Shown: positions 37,941 through 47,816, counted from the stretch's first letter. The stretch is 64,000 nucleotides of DNA from Faecalitalea cylindroides ATCC 27803 (GCF_000469305.1 NZ_KI270992.1:1-64000), one strand, 5' to 3'. Notes: generated by a model from the sequence alone, not told the origin. Program-made: numbers and translations.

Positions 37941-38489
37941 ATGTTAGAAAATGAAAAGCCAATCGACGTGTTTTATGATATGGATATTTCTCAGATCTGC
38001 CAGCATTTTTCTAAATCAAGAAATACAGTAGATAAGGCAGTAGCAAAATTAGTAAAAGATTATCCAGACAAGGATTGGAAGTATAAAAATCCAGAAACAA
38101 GACGTATTACAATAAAGGCAGAAGGGGTAGAAAAATTATCAAATTACTTCAGAAAAGAAAAACATGAAGTATCTACTGTAGAGATGGAATTACGGTATGA
38201 GAATGATAAATTAAAAGCTATTATAGAAGAAAAAGAAAAATCTCAACAAAAAATAGAACAATTATATCAGGAAAGATTAGCGATAGAATTAGAAAAACAT
38301 CAACAAACCTTCTTATTGGAACAGAAGTCAAAAGATGAAACAATTGAAAAATTAGAATATGAAAATCAGATGTTAAAGGAAGAAAATTCTTCTATTGAAT
38401 CCATGAAAAAAGAAATAGAAGAATATAAGAAAAAAGAAGAAGAATATAACTCAAAGTCCTTCTTCTATCGTTTAACACATAAGTTTTGA
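37941..38489 (+). CDS. HTH and coiled-coil protein, RocS/RacA-like candidate nucleoid anchor
   Basis: A 182-aa protein not assigned with certainty. Residues about 8-70 form a winged HTH (MDISQICQHFSKSRNTVDKA, RRITIKAEGVEKLSNYF); about 75-168 is a heptad-rich, highly charged coiled coil; the last ten residues, SFFYRLTHKF, could form a short amphipathic membrane-binding end. This layout resembles DUF536/RocS of streptococci and RacA of Bacillus, which link the chromosome to the membrane or pole. Start at 37941 has GGAAAGGGG upstream. Its leader is the repeat tract, which it may bind. It overlaps the convergent CYTH gene by 25 bp. Confidence 0.6.
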   Translation: MLENEKPIDVFYDMDISQICQHFSKSRNTVDKAVAKLVKDYPDKDWKYKNPETRRITIKAEGVEKLSNYFRKEKHEVSTVEMELRYENDKLKAIIEEKEKSQQKIEQLYQERLAIELEKHQQTFLLEQKSKDETIEKLEYENQMLKEENSSIESMKKEIEEYKKKEEEYNSKSFFYRLTHKF

Positions 38490-39031
38490 TCATTCATTGC
38501 TCTGGCAATTTTGCTAGGGCAATTTTTTTCATATTTCGTATTTATATTGTTTAATATATGATTGAAAAACGAGATACCATCATGATTATCTATGTATTCA
38601 TATTCCAATTCATAATCGATATGATTTTCATATGATGTAATATCAGCACATAATTGTCCATGTTCAAAATTATATGTATATCTTTCGGTTCGAAATGATG
38701 TTATCGGTTTTATATTGGTTGGAATATCATATTGTTGGATCCAACCTAAAATTTCTGGATCCTTAATTTCATTTATATTGGTTGTTTGTATTTCTTTTTC
38801 ATATTCATAATGTGTTATTGAATCCTTTTTTATTTTTAGAGTAAAGATATGTGTATTTTCAATCGTACGTATTCTTAATGCACCATTCATATGTTTGATT
38901 TTTTGATCATTTGTATCGTAGTATGTATTTGTTTGTATTATTGGTTTCTTAAATTCATATGAATTTAAGATTTTTTGAAATTGTTCTTTGCTTACTAAAA
39001 TTTTTAATTCTCTTTCAATATAGTTTTCCAT
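38465..39031 (-). CDS. CYTH-domain protein (YjbK-like)
   Basis: CYTH proteins form a tunnel that binds triphosphates with divalent metals; relatives are thiamine- or inorganic triphosphatases. The 188-aa protein opens with the ExExK motif ERELK and shows ALRIRTIE, FTLKIKK, SFRTERYTYNF and DYELEYEY. In Bacillus yjbK lies with relQ and nadK; here it is divergent from nadK across a 59-bp gap. It carries TCATATGA copies at 38628 and TCATATGAAT at 38955. Confidence 0.88.
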   Translation of the reverse strand: MENYIERELKILVSKEQFQKILNSYEFKKPIIQTNTYYDTNDQKIKHMNGALRIRTIENTHIFTLKIKKDSITHYEYEKEIQTTNINEIKDPEILGWIQQYDIPTNIKPITSFRTERYTYNFEHGQLCADITSYENHIDYELEYEYIDNHDGISFFNHILNNINTKYEKNCPSKIARAMNDQNLCVKR

Positions 39032-39041
39032 TTAAATCACC

Positions 39042-39058
39042 TACCATAAAATATGGTA
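39042..39058. promoter_or_regulatory. Dyad operator-like element between CYTH gene and nadK
   Basis: TACCATAAAATATGGTA has 7-bp perfect arms around AAA, overlapping a putative -10 for nadK (TACAAT). No specific regulator is known to me. Confidence 0.4.
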
Positions 39059-39090
39059 CAATGGTTTTAATTGAAAGGAAAGTGGTATTG

Positions 39091-39864
39091 ATGCGGTTTA
39101 CGATTATTTCTCGTCCGGATGATCATTCTAAAGAAGTTTCTGATTATTTACGTAGACGATGTGAAGAAACAGGCTGGAAATTTGATAAATCTGATTTTGA
39201 ACTGGTTTTATCTGTTGGTGGAGATGGAACATTACTAAGAAGTATCCATGAACATTTAGATAAACTAGATCATATATCTTTTGTGGGAATTCACACTGGA
39301 ACATTAGGTTTTTTTACAGATTATACGGATAAAGAAATTGATGCATTTATCAATGATATCAGGCAAGATGAATGCAATATAGAAAAAGCACCTTTATTGA
39401 AATTTTCGTCACCGCAAAAAGAGGAAATCTTTTATGCGTTAAACGAAGTTCGTATTGAATCGTTATTAAAAACATTATCACTTGATGTATATATCGATGG
39501 TGAATTTTTTGAACATACTACAGGTTCTGGTATCTGTGTCAGCACACAAGCCGGTTCGACTGCCATTAATAGAGCTTTACAGGGGGCTGTAATTGATTCT
39601 GGACTTAATGTATTACAGCTTTGTGAAATTATGCCGATAGCTCATAAATCACATCATTCTTTACGCTCTCCATATATCATGAAATCTGATCGAAAAATTT
39701 TGGTAAAAGGTGAAGATTTGAGTTTAGCACATGCTGGATATGATCACTTGGAAACTGATTTAAATGGAATATCAGAAATAATGATCAGTACTTCGGATAA
39801 ATACGTTCGATTCGCCCGCTATCGCAAGTATTCATATTTAAAACGTTTAAAGAATCTATATTAA
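39091..39864 (+). CDS. nadK: NAD kinase
   Basis: Makes NADP from NAD and ATP or polyphosphate. The 257-aa protein has GGDGTLLRSIH, the NEVRIES region and TGSGICVSTQAGSTAINRAL. The ATG at 39091 follows GAAAGGAAAG; upstream in-frame ATGs would give an implausible N-terminus. A terminator follows. Confidence 0.95.
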   Translation: MRFTIISRPDDHSKEVSDYLRRRCEETGWKFDKSDFELVLSVGGDGTLLRSIHEHLDKLDHISFVGIHTGTLGFFTDYTDKEIDAFINDIRQDECNIEKAPLLKFSSPQKEEIFYALNEVRIESLLKTLSLDVYIDGEFFEHTTGSGICVSTQAGSTAINRALQGAVIDSGLNVLQLCEIMPIAHKSHHSLRSPYIMKSDRKILVKGEDLSLAHAGYDHLETDLNGISEIMISTSDKYVRFARYRKYSYLKRLKNLY

Positions 39865-39897
39865 AAGGTTATCTCAATGATAACCTTGATTTTTTTG
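39864..39897. terminator. Terminator between nadK and convergent rodA-like gene
   Basis: AAGGTTATC and GATAACCTT arms (39865-39887), then T run; it includes the stop codon of the leftward gene. Confidence 0.8.
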
Positions 39898-41143
39898 TTC
39901 TCTTTATCTTTTTGAATTTTTTAAATTTTGGAGGGTGTATCTCAATATTGTTTTTAGATAATGGAGAGATATTCATGATGATACCAAAGGCAATAAAATA
40001 AGATAAAATACTACTTCCACCATATGAAATAAGTGGTAAAGTAATACCGGTGATTGGTAATAAACCAACGATCATTCCTAAATTTTGTATTTGTTGATAT
40101 AACAACATAGAAATGATGCCTATGACGATAAAACGATCTGTTTTATTTTTAGTATTATAAGCAATCTTACATAAATACAAATCCATCAGCATACATATAA
40201 ATAAGATGAAAGTTGTACCTAATAATCCAAAACACTGCCCAATTGCCGCAAAGATAAAGTCTGTATGAGCTTCTGGAATGGCAATGATGTTTGCCTGTAA
40301 ACCATAGCCTGTCAGTCCGGCACTTCCAAGTGATAACAAGGCAGTATATAGCTGGTTGGAACTACCTGTAATATAACTTTCTGGATCCAGCCAGGATTCA
40401 ATACGCTGTAAACGATAAGCTGAGATAAAAGATGATAAGACATCCGGAAATTGGAAGTATAAAAAGAAGAATCCACCGATAAAGAGAATGATCAATGCTG
40501 CAAGGATCCATACATATTGTTTTTTAATACCAGAGCACATTAACAAGACTAAAGTATTAAAACAGATGATAAGACATAATCCGGTATCCGGCTGAAGAAA
40601 GATCAGGATTAATGGAGGCAATAATATCTTGGCAAGTTCAATTAAAAGTTTTAAGTCATTTTGCCATGTTTGTTCTGGATATTTATCTTGATGAATATTG
40701 ATTGTTTGAGATGTCATGATGATCAAAACAATTTTTATAAATTCACTAGGTTGAAAGCTACCTACAATTGGAAACTGAAACCACGAAACAGAACCATTGA
40801 TTGATGGTGCAAATGGCAGGTGAATATTTGTGTTACCTGTAACACTAATCAACAATGATGAAATAAACAAGTAGGCAAGACATATTAATAAAAAATTATA
40901 TATTTTTCGAATATAACGATATATTACTTCATTTTGAATCATTGTAATGATGGTTAATGCACCAAAACCAATGATATACCACATGATCTGACGACCTAGA
41001 TATCCTAATCCACTTCCATCACTGATAAGATTAAATGCATTATATAAGGAAAAGAAACTAGTGAGTCCAAACAGGATCAGGATTCCAATAAAACCTATAT
41101 CGAAAGAAAATGTATGATTCTTGATTGTTATGGTATGTTTCAC
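39869..41143 (-). CDS. SEDS family glycosyltransferase, RodA/FtsW-like
   Basis: SEDS proteins polymerise peptidoglycan from lipid II with a partner class B PBP. The 424-aa protein has about ten membrane helices, the family SVSWFQFP ... SFQPSEFIKI and FLQPDTGLCL segments and GITLPLISYGGSSIL near the end. RodA (elongation) seems more likely than FtsW because of the length and the single-gene location, but the sequence does not settle it. Confidence 0.88.
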   Translation of the reverse strand: MKHTITIKNHTFSFDIGFIGILILFGLTSFFSLYNAFNLISDGSGLGYLGRQIMWYIIGFGALTIITMIQNEVIYRYIRKIYNFLLICLAYLFISSLLISVTGNTNIHLPFAPSINGSVSWFQFPIVGSFQPSEFIKIVLIIMTSQTINIHQDKYPEQTWQNDLKLLIELAKILLPPLILIFLQPDTGLCLIICFNTLVLLMCSGIKKQYVWILAALIILFIGGFFFLYFQFPDVLSSFISAYRLQRIESWLDPESYITGSSNQLYTALLSLGSAGLTGYGLQANIIAIPEAHTDFIFAAIGQCFGLLGTTFILFICMLMDLYLCKIAYNTKNKTDRFIVIGIISMLLYQQIQNLGMIVGLLPITGITLPLISYGGSSILSYFIAFGIIMNISPLSKNNIEIHPPKFKKFKKIKRTKKSRLSLR

Positions 41144-41206
41144 TTACTATGCCCCCTAAGTTATTAATTAGTATAACATAATTTATGTTTAGACCAAAAA
41201 ATTTGA

Positions 41207-41212
41207 TATAAT
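41207..41212 (+). promoter_or_regulatory. -10 box of mutS operon
   Basis: TTTGATATAAT upstream of mutS; TATAAT at 41207-41212. Confidence 0.5.
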
Positions 41213-41235
41213 ACTTGAGTTGAAGAGGTTAATTT

Positions 41236-43773
41236 ATGGCAGAGAAAAAATATACTCCAATGATGATGCACTATATAAAATTAAAAGAAGAGAATCCAGA
41301 TTCGATCCTTTTTTATCGTCTGGGAGATTTTTATGAAATGTTTTTTGAAGATGCGAAAATTGCCAGTCAAGAATTGAATCTTGTACTAACTGGAAGAAGT
41401 GCAGGCGTTGAAGAAAAAGTACCGATGTGTGGCATACCTTACCATGCGGCCAATTCATATATTCAAAGACTTGTAAAGAAGGGCTATAAAGTAGCTATAT
41501 GCGAACAGCTATCCGATCCAAGCCTGTCAAAAGGACTAGTGGATCGAGGAATCATAAAAATCATCACACCAGGAACATATATGGATAGTGCTTTGGATGA
41601 AAAACAAACCAACTATATGGCCTCTGTTTCAGTATCGAGTTTTGAGATTGTTGTCATATATTGTGAATTAAGCACAGGTGAGCTAAAATATCAGACTTTA
41701 GAAAGATCATTGGTAAGTTTACAGAAAGCTTTGATGGAACAGCATGTCAGTGAAGTGGTATTACCAATGTCTTTTGATAAGAGATGGTTAAATGCATTTG
41801 AAGAAATGGACAGCATTCTAGTTTCTTTGCAGAAGAAAGCTTCTTTAGATTCTGAGGATGAAAAGTTGCTTCCTTTAAATCCTAGTGAAAATTTGATCAA
41901 TGCATTTTCGCTGTTGATGGCTTATTTAAAAGAAACACAGAAACAGCATATTGATCATTTTATGCCGATGGAATCAATGGATATGGAAAAAGTCCTGGTC
42001 ATGGATTTTGAAACCAAAAATCATCTGGAATTAACCAGTTCACATTCTACTAGTGCAAAAGCAGAAAGCTTATGGAGCTTTATGGATCGTTGTCAAAGTG
42101 CAATGGGTTCCAGACTTTTGAAGCGGTGGATCGAAATGCCATTAATTGATGTTAATGAAATCATCAAACGTCAAAAAGCGGTTAAAACTTTGACAGAAGA
42201 TTTTTTATTACGAGAAAATCTAAAAGAACATCTTGTCTATGTATATGATATGGAACGTTTGGCAAGTCGTATGGCTTATGGAAATGCAAGCCCAAGAGAT
42301 GTCCTTCAGCTTGTCGCGACTTTAGAACATGCCAAACCTATATTAAATCTTGCCGCTAATATAGAAGGTTGGTCAGAATTTCAGAATGTAAATGACTGCC
42401 ATGAATTATATGAAACGATCCAAGGTGCTATTGTGGATAATCCTCCTTTGACTTTAAAAGAGGGTGGCGTTTTTAATGATGGTTATAATGCACAGCTTGA
42501 TCAAATTCGAATGATTGCCAAACAAGGCAAAGACTTTATTTTAGAACTCGAGGCTAAAGAAAGAGAAAGAACACAAGTTAAATCATTAAAAATTGGTTAC
42601 AATCGTGTTTTTGGATATTATATCGAAGTACGAAATGGAAATTTATCGGCTATTAAAGATGAATTTGGATATGTACCTAAACAAACACTTGCCAATGCAA
42701 CACGTTTTATAACGCAGGAATTAAAAGAAAAAGAAGATCAAATACTGCATGCTCAGGAAGAAAAAGTAAAATTAGAGCAGGCATTATTTGATGATCTATT
42801 ATCAAAGATCAAAGAAAATCTTTTTGATCTTCATACATGTGCTAAAGCTCTTGCGACAATTGATGTATTTGTATCTTTATCGCTGCTTGCTAGTGATAAA
42901 GGATACGTATGTCCTGAATTTCATGCAGAATCTAGTATTGATATTGTAGAAGGGAAACATCCAATCCTGGATGATCGAATGAAAAAGAAAAAATATGTTT
43001 CTAACGATTGGAAGATGAACAAAAATGAAACCATTCAATTGATCACAGGACCAAACATGGGTGGTAAATCAACATACATGCGTCAGAATGCTTTGTTGGT
43101 GATCATGGCACAAATGGGAAGTTTTATACCATGTAAAAAAGCAGTGATGCCTATCTTTGATCGTATCTTTACACGAATTGGTGCCAGCGATGATATCTTA
43201 ACTGGAAAATCTACATTTATGGTGGAAATGATGGAAGCAAACATCGCATTGCGTTATGCGACAAAGCATTCATTGATTCTTTTTGATGAAATTGGTCGAG
43301 GTACAGCTACATATGATGGAATGGCATTGGCTCAGGCAATGTTGGAATATATTGATGAAGCTATTCAGGCAAAAACTTTGTTTTCAACACACTATCATGA
43401 ACTAACCGATATGGAACAAGAACATCCTTCTATGCATAATGTTCATGTAGATGTAAGAGAAAAGAAAGAAGAAATTGAATTTAGATATCGTATTGTAGAA
43501 GGAAAAGCGGATAAATCATATGGTATCAATGTTGCACGTCTGGCTCACTTACCGAAAGTCGTTTTAGATCGTGCAAAACAATTATTGAATGAATATGAAA
43601 ACAGGGATGATACAAAAGGGTATCAACCAAGTTTATTTGTCATGGATCCAGTGCAGCCTGAAAAATCAGAATTACTGCAGAGATTACAACAATTGGATAT
43701 AGATTCTATGACACCACGTGAAGCTTTAGATTGTTTATATGAATTAAAGAAATTATCAAATGAAATAGATTAA
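41236..43773 (+). CDS. mutS: DNA mismatch repair protein MutS
   Basis: MutS recognises mismatches as a sliding dimer. The 845-aa protein has the mismatch-reading N-terminal F-x-E motif (DFYEMFFED), the connector, lever and clamp domains, and the ATPase with GPNMGGKSTYMRQ, DEIGRGTATYDG and STHYHELTD. It heads a mutS-mutL-miaA-tcdA operon with 10 nt to mutL. GAAGAGG precedes the ATG. Confidence 0.97.
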   Translation: MAEKKYTPMMMHYIKLKEENPDSILFYRLGDFYEMFFEDAKIASQELNLVLTGRSAGVEEKVPMCGIPYHAANSYIQRLVKKGYKVAICEQLSDPSLSKGLVDRGIIKIITPGTYMDSALDEKQTNYMASVSVSSFEIVVIYCELSTGELKYQTLERSLVSLQKALMEQHVSEVVLPMSFDKRWLNAFEEMDSILVSLQKKASLDSEDEKLLPLNPSENLINAFSLLMAYLKETQKQHIDHFMPMESMDMEKVLVMDFETKNHLELTSSHSTSAKAESLWSFMDRCQSAMGSRLLKRWIEMPLIDVNEIIKRQKAVKTLTEDFLLRENLKEHLVYVYDMERLASRMAYGNASPRDVLQLVATLEHAKPILNLAANIEGWSEFQNVNDCHELYETIQGAIVDNPPLTLKEGGVFNDGYNAQLDQIRMIAKQGKDFILELEAKERERTQVKSLKIGYNRVFGYYIEVRNGNLSAIKDEFGYVPKQTLANATRFITQELKEKEDQILHAQEEKVKLEQALFDDLLSKIKENLFDLHTCAKALATIDVFVSLSLLASDKGYVCPEFHAESSIDIVEGKHPILDDRMKKKKYVSNDWKMNKNETIQLITGPNMGGKSTYMRQNALLVIMAQMGSFIPCKKAVMPIFDRIFTRIGASDDILTGKSTFMVEMMEANIALRYATKHSLILFDEIGRGTATYDGMALAQAMLEYIDEAIQAKTLFSTHYHELTDMEQEHPSMHNVHVDVREKKEEIEFRYRIVEGKADKSYGINVARLAHLPKVVLDRAKQLLNEYENRDDTKGYQPSLFVMDPVQPEKSELLQRLQQLDIDSMTPREALDCLYELKKLSNEID

Positions 43774-43783
43774 GGAGGCTTTC

Positions 43784-45637
43784 ATGTCCAAGATACATGT
43801 TTTAAGCGAACATTTGACAAATATGATTGCTGCCGGAGAAGTAGTTGAAAGACCAGCAGGCATTGTAAAAGAATGCGTTGAAAATAGCATTGATGCTAAA
43901 GCCAAGACAATTGAAATTGAAGCTTTCCAAGGCGGTATCGAAAGATTGATCATTACAGATGATGGAATAGGTATGGACAAAGAAGATGCTCATTTAGCTT
44001 TTATGCGCCATGCCACCAGTAAGATGCATTCAGAAGAAGATCTTTTCAATATTCATACGATGGGATTCCGTGGAGAAGCTCTGCCTAGTATCGCATCTGT
44101 CGCTAAAGTCGAACTGAATACCAATGATTCAAACGAATCTACTTTAATAAGATACAGCTATGGAGAATTGATCTGTGAAGAATCTTCATCTTGTCCTAGA
44201 GGAACTAAAATAGATATTTCAGGTCTTTTCGTCAAAACTCCAGCTCGCTTTAAACATTTAAAAAGCCCAAGTTATGAATTTTCGGTTATTGCGGATATCG
44301 TGAATAAGATGGCTTTATCTCATCCTGAGATTCGCTTTAAATTATCACATGACGGAAGAGTTGTGTTTCAAACAAGCGGAAACGGAAAAATCCAGGAGAT
44401 TCTTTATCAGATGTATGGTAGAGAAGTTGCGGAAAATGCGGTTTATTTTGAAGGAAAAAATGATGATTTTAAGATTCATGGTTATGCCATTCAACCTAAG
44501 ATCAACCGTGCTACTAAGTATTTTATGTATATTACGCTAAACACTCGTCTGATTCGAAGCGTTCCGATCCAAAAGGCAATATTGGATGCATATTCACATT
44601 TTTTACCACCAAATCGTTTTCCTATTGTGGTATTGCAAATTGAATCCGATGCACAATTGGTGGATGTCAATGTCCATCCAAATAAATGGGAAGTTCGTTT
44701 ATCGAAACAAAATGATCTTTTAGAACTTGTCAAAAATACGATTCGAGATTCTTTAAGTAATTCGCTGCAAACTGTGCAAATCAAGCCAAAAGTAAAAACT
44801 CCAATCTTTGAACAGGAAACATTGAATTTTCCCTATCCAATAAAAAATGAAAGAAAGACAGAATCAATCATTGAAAAGGGATTTAAGAAAAAAGAAGAAT
44901 ATGAAAAATCATATGATTATCCTATAAAGACAAATCCTAGCATCAAAGAAGAAAAGATCGAATATCCTGCAGAACTTGAAGTTTTGACAAAACCAGAACT
45001 TCAAAAAGAAGAATCAATTCAAGAAATTGAAAGCGTAGAAAAAGCAGTAGGATATGAATTCTTTTATCATTTAAAAGTAATTGGACAATTAAAAGATTCA
45101 TATATTTTATGTGAAAACGAAGAAGGCTTGGTCATTATAGATCAACACGCAGCTCAAGAAAGATATCATTATGAAATGTTACAGGAAACTTTAAATAAGC
45201 CTTGTAACAATCTTCAACCTTTGATGCTGCCGATTCAACTTGATGTATCATCCAATATAATGTCACAAGTAAATACGATCAATGAAAAAACATCTTTCTT
45301 TGGCTTAGAATTTGAACCATTTGGAAACGATCAGTTGATCGTAAGAGAAATTCCATTATGGTTTCAGGATGTACATGAAGAAGCATTTTTATACGATCTT
45401 TTAGATTTTTTTGAAAAAGACAATGAAATTGATATGTCCAAGCTTAGAAAACATGTTTTGGCTACAATGGCCTGTCATAGTTCAATTCGATTTAATCGTT
45501 CTTTGACCATGGATGAAATGAAACAAGTAATTGAAGATTTAAAGAAATGCAAACAACCTTATCATTGTCCTCATGGAAGACCAACCATCATCACGATGAG
45601 CGATCATGATCTAAGAAAGGAATTTGAACGTGGATAG
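43784..45637 (+). CDS. mutL: DNA mismatch repair endonuclease MutL
   Basis: The 617-aa protein has the GHKL N-terminus (IAAGEVVERPAGIVKECVEN, DDGIGM, GFRGEALPSI) and a C-terminal nuclease domain with the metal motif DQHAAQERYHYE, plus ACHSSIRF and CPHGRPT. This is the endonuclease type found where MutH is absent. Translation overlaps miaA by 14 bp. Confidence 0.97.
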   Translation: MSKIHVLSEHLTNMIAAGEVVERPAGIVKECVENSIDAKAKTIEIEAFQGGIERLIITDDGIGMDKEDAHLAFMRHATSKMHSEEDLFNIHTMGFRGEALPSIASVAKVELNTNDSNESTLIRYSYGELICEESSSCPRGTKIDISGLFVKTPARFKHLKSPSYEFSVIADIVNKMALSHPEIRFKLSHDGRVVFQTSGNGKIQEILYQMYGREVAENAVYFEGKNDDFKIHGYAIQPKINRATKYFMYITLNTRLIRSVPIQKAILDAYSHFLPPNRFPIVVLQIESDAQLVDVNVHPNKWEVRLSKQNDLLELVKNTIRDSLSNSLQTVQIKPKVKTPIFEQETLNFPYPIKNERKTESIIEKGFKKKEEYEKSYDYPIKTNPSIKEEKIEYPAELEVLTKPELQKEESIQEIESVEKAVGYEFFYHLKVIGQLKDSYILCENEEGLVIIDQHAAQERYHYEMLQETLNKPCNNLQPLMLPIQLDVSSNIMSQVNTINEKTSFFGLEFEPFGNDQLIVREIPLWFQDVHEEAFLYDLLDFFEKDNEIDMSKLRKHVLATMACHSSIRFNRSLTMDEMKQVIEDLKKCKQPYHCPHGRPTIITMSDHDLRKEFERG

Positions 45638-46535
45638 AAAGAAAATACTTGCGATCGTAGGACCAACAGGAATTGGAAAGACAAGTTTATCTATTAGGCT
45701 TGCCAAGTTGTTTGATGGAGAAATCATATCTTGTGACAGTATGCAGGTTTATAAACAAATGAACATTGGAACCGCAAAAGTTACCGAAAGAGAAAAGGAA
45801 GGGATTCCTCATTATCTTTTGGATGAACAGGAATATGATGAACCATATAATGTAATGATCTTTCAAACAAAATGTCGCGATGCGATCCAGACAATTCAAA
45901 ATAAAAATAAACTGCCTATATTATGTGGAGGGACAGGATTATATCTAAAAGCCGCTTTATATGATTATGAATTTGAAGAAGAACAGGAAGATACAGAATA
46001 CACAGCGTATTTACATTCTCTATCAAACGAACAGCTTGTTGAACTTCTCAAACAAAAAGATGAAAAAGCCCTTGAAAAGATTCATCCAAATAACCGAAAA
46101 AGAGTAATCAGAGCTTTACAAATAGCACACAGTGGTAAAAATAAAACACAAAGAGAAGAAGAACAATGTCATGAGCCTTTATATGATATATTTTTTCTTG
46201 GACTGGATATAGATAGAGATATTCTTCATGAGAGAATTAATAAACGAGTTGATTTAATGTTTAAAGAAGGACTTGTTAAGGAAGTGGAAGAATTATTTTC
46301 AGATCCGCAAACATGGGGTTATACAAGTTTTCAAGGAATCGGATATAAAGAATTCAAAGAATATTTTGAACATACCAGAACGTTGGAAGAAGTGAAAGAT
46401 AAAATAAAAGTTCATTCACGTCAATATGCCAAAAGACAATATACATGGTTTAAAAACCAAATGAAGGTTCATTGGTTTGATCGAGAAGACGAAGGACAAA
46501 TCGTAAAGTCTGTGAAAGAGTGGTTATATGAATAA
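45624..46535 (+). CDS. miaA: tRNA dimethylallyltransferase
   Basis: Adds the isopentenyl group to A37 of tRNAs that read UNN codons. The 303-aa protein has the P-loop GPTGIGKTSLSIRLAK, DSMQVYKQMNIGTAKVT and the CGGTGLYLKA region. Placed directly after mutL, as often in Firmicutes. Confidence 0.95.
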   Translation: MNVDRKKILAIVGPTGIGKTSLSIRLAKLFDGEIISCDSMQVYKQMNIGTAKVTEREKEGIPHYLLDEQEYDEPYNVMIFQTKCRDAIQTIQNKNKLPILCGGTGLYLKAALYDYEFEEEQEDTEYTAYLHSLSNEQLVELLKQKDEKALEKIHPNNRKRVIRALQIAHSGKNKTQREEEQCHEPLYDIFFLGLDIDRDILHERINKRVDLMFKEGLVKEVEELFSDPQTWGYTSFQGIGYKEFKEYFEHTRTLEEVKDKIKVHSRQYAKRQYTWFKNQMKVHWFDREDEGQIVKSVKEWLYE

Positions 46536-47211
46536 CGAAAGAAGTGCTTTGCTGCTGGGGAATGAAGCTTTAGAGATTTTAAAGAATAAAACAGTATTGG
46601 TCGTTGGCATTGGAGGTGTTGGTTCTTTTTGTGTCGAAGCTTTGGCGCGTACAGGAATTGGCCACTTGATTTTAGTGGATAAAGATAAAATCGAATCCAG
46701 CAATATTAATCGTCAGTTGTTGGCTACCACGGAAACAATTGATCAAGTCAAGGTTGCTGTTATGAAAAAGAGGATCCAAACCTTAAATCCAGAATGCAAG
46801 GTTGATACATATGACTGTTTTTATGATTGCTCGATGGATGAGAAGATATTTTCACAAAGAATTGATTTTGTGATTGATTGTATTGATTCGATAAAATCAA
46901 AACAGGATTTGGCCATGGCATGCATTCAAAGAGATATCCCATTTTTATCAAGTATGGGAACAGCTAGACGGTTAGATCCGTCAAAACTTGAAATAATGGA
47001 ACTGGAAAAGACAAGTTATGATCCAATTGCGAAAAGAATGCGAAATTGGAAACGAAAAAACAAAATTCGAAATAAGATATGGGTCGTTTGTTCTACGGAA
47101 CCTCCAAGACCTGTAGAAGCAGGAAAGCCATTACCAAGCATGATCTTCGTACCAGCAAGTGCAGGTTTGTTATTGGCAAGTGAATGTGTGAAGAAACTGA
47201 TCAATAAATAA
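46528..47211 (+). CDS. tcdA: tRNA threonylcarbamoyladenosine dehydratase TcdA
   Basis: TcdA (CsdL) closes the t6A base to its cyclic form using ATP. The 227-aa ThiF/E1-like protein has GIGGVGSFCVEALARTGIG, SSNINRQL and the catalytic Cys segment VCSTEPPRPV. Overlaps miaA by 8 bp, so the two tRNA-37 modification genes are coupled. Confidence 0.92.
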   Translation: MNNERSALLLGNEALEILKNKTVLVVGIGGVGSFCVEALARTGIGHLILVDKDKIESSNINRQLLATTETIDQVKVAVMKKRIQTLNPECKVDTYDCFYDCSMDEKIFSQRIDFVIDCIDSIKSKQDLAMACIQRDIPFLSSMGTARRLDPSKLEIMELEKTSYDPIAKRMRNWKRKNKIRNKIWVVCSTEPPRPVEAGKPLPSMIFVPASAGLLLASECVKKLINK

Positions 47212-47255
47212 TAGCTATAGAAAAATTTCTATAACTTTTAGAAAAGAGGAATTTT

Positions 47256-47816
47256 ATGGTTAAAAAGATTTCATTGAGTGCGATGTTTTTTGCGTTAGGA
47301 TTAATCTTACCTTTTTTTACAGGTCAGATACCTCAAATTGGAAGTATGTTATTGCCGATGCATATTCCCGTTTTTTTATGTGGGTTTATTTGTGGTTGGA
47401 AATATGGTGGTGTGATTGGATTTTTATTGCCATTGATGCGTTATGCTTTATTTGGCATGCCACCAATTTATCCAACAGGAATTGCAATGTCATTTGAATT
47501 AGCTACCTATGGAATTGTATCAGGGTGGTTGTTTAATAAAGGAAAATGGCAATGCGTGATTGCCCTTTATAAATCAATGATCATGGCTATGATAGCTGGA
47601 AGGATCGTATGGGCTGTTATTGAGATGGTGTTGCTTGGAATAGGAGAAGGCGGATTTACTTTTACGATGTTTTTAAGTGGTGCTATCATTCAGGCTTTAC
47701 CCGGTATCATCTTGCAGCTAATACTCATTCCTGCAATCATGGTAGCTCTAGATAAAGCCAATTTGGTCCCATTTAAAAAAGAGGATAGTTCCTATATAGA
47801 AATCAGTAAGAGTTAA
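47256..47816 (+). CDS. ECF transporter S component
   Basis: A 186-aa hydrophobic protein with about five or six helices. The N-terminus MVKKISLSAMFFALGLILPF and the PPIYPTGIAMSFELATYG segment match S components of energy-coupling factor vitamin importers. These need a shared EcfA/A'/T module, not in this window. The bound vitamin cannot be inferred. Confidence 0.8.
   Translation: MVKKISLSAMFFALGLILPFFTGQIPQIGSMLLPMHIPVFLCGFICGWKYGGVIGFLLPLMRYALFGMPPIYPTGIAMSFELATYGIVSGWLFNKGKWQCVIALYKSMIMAMIAGRIVWAVIEMVLLGIGEGGFTFTMFLSGAIIQALPGIILQLILIPAIMVALDKANLVPFKKEDSSYIEISKS

Noticed and set aside
38959-39090. Longer NAD kinase start upstream of 39091
   Set aside because: The extension runs through the opposite CYTH gene start and the promoter, and a good ribosome site fits 39091.
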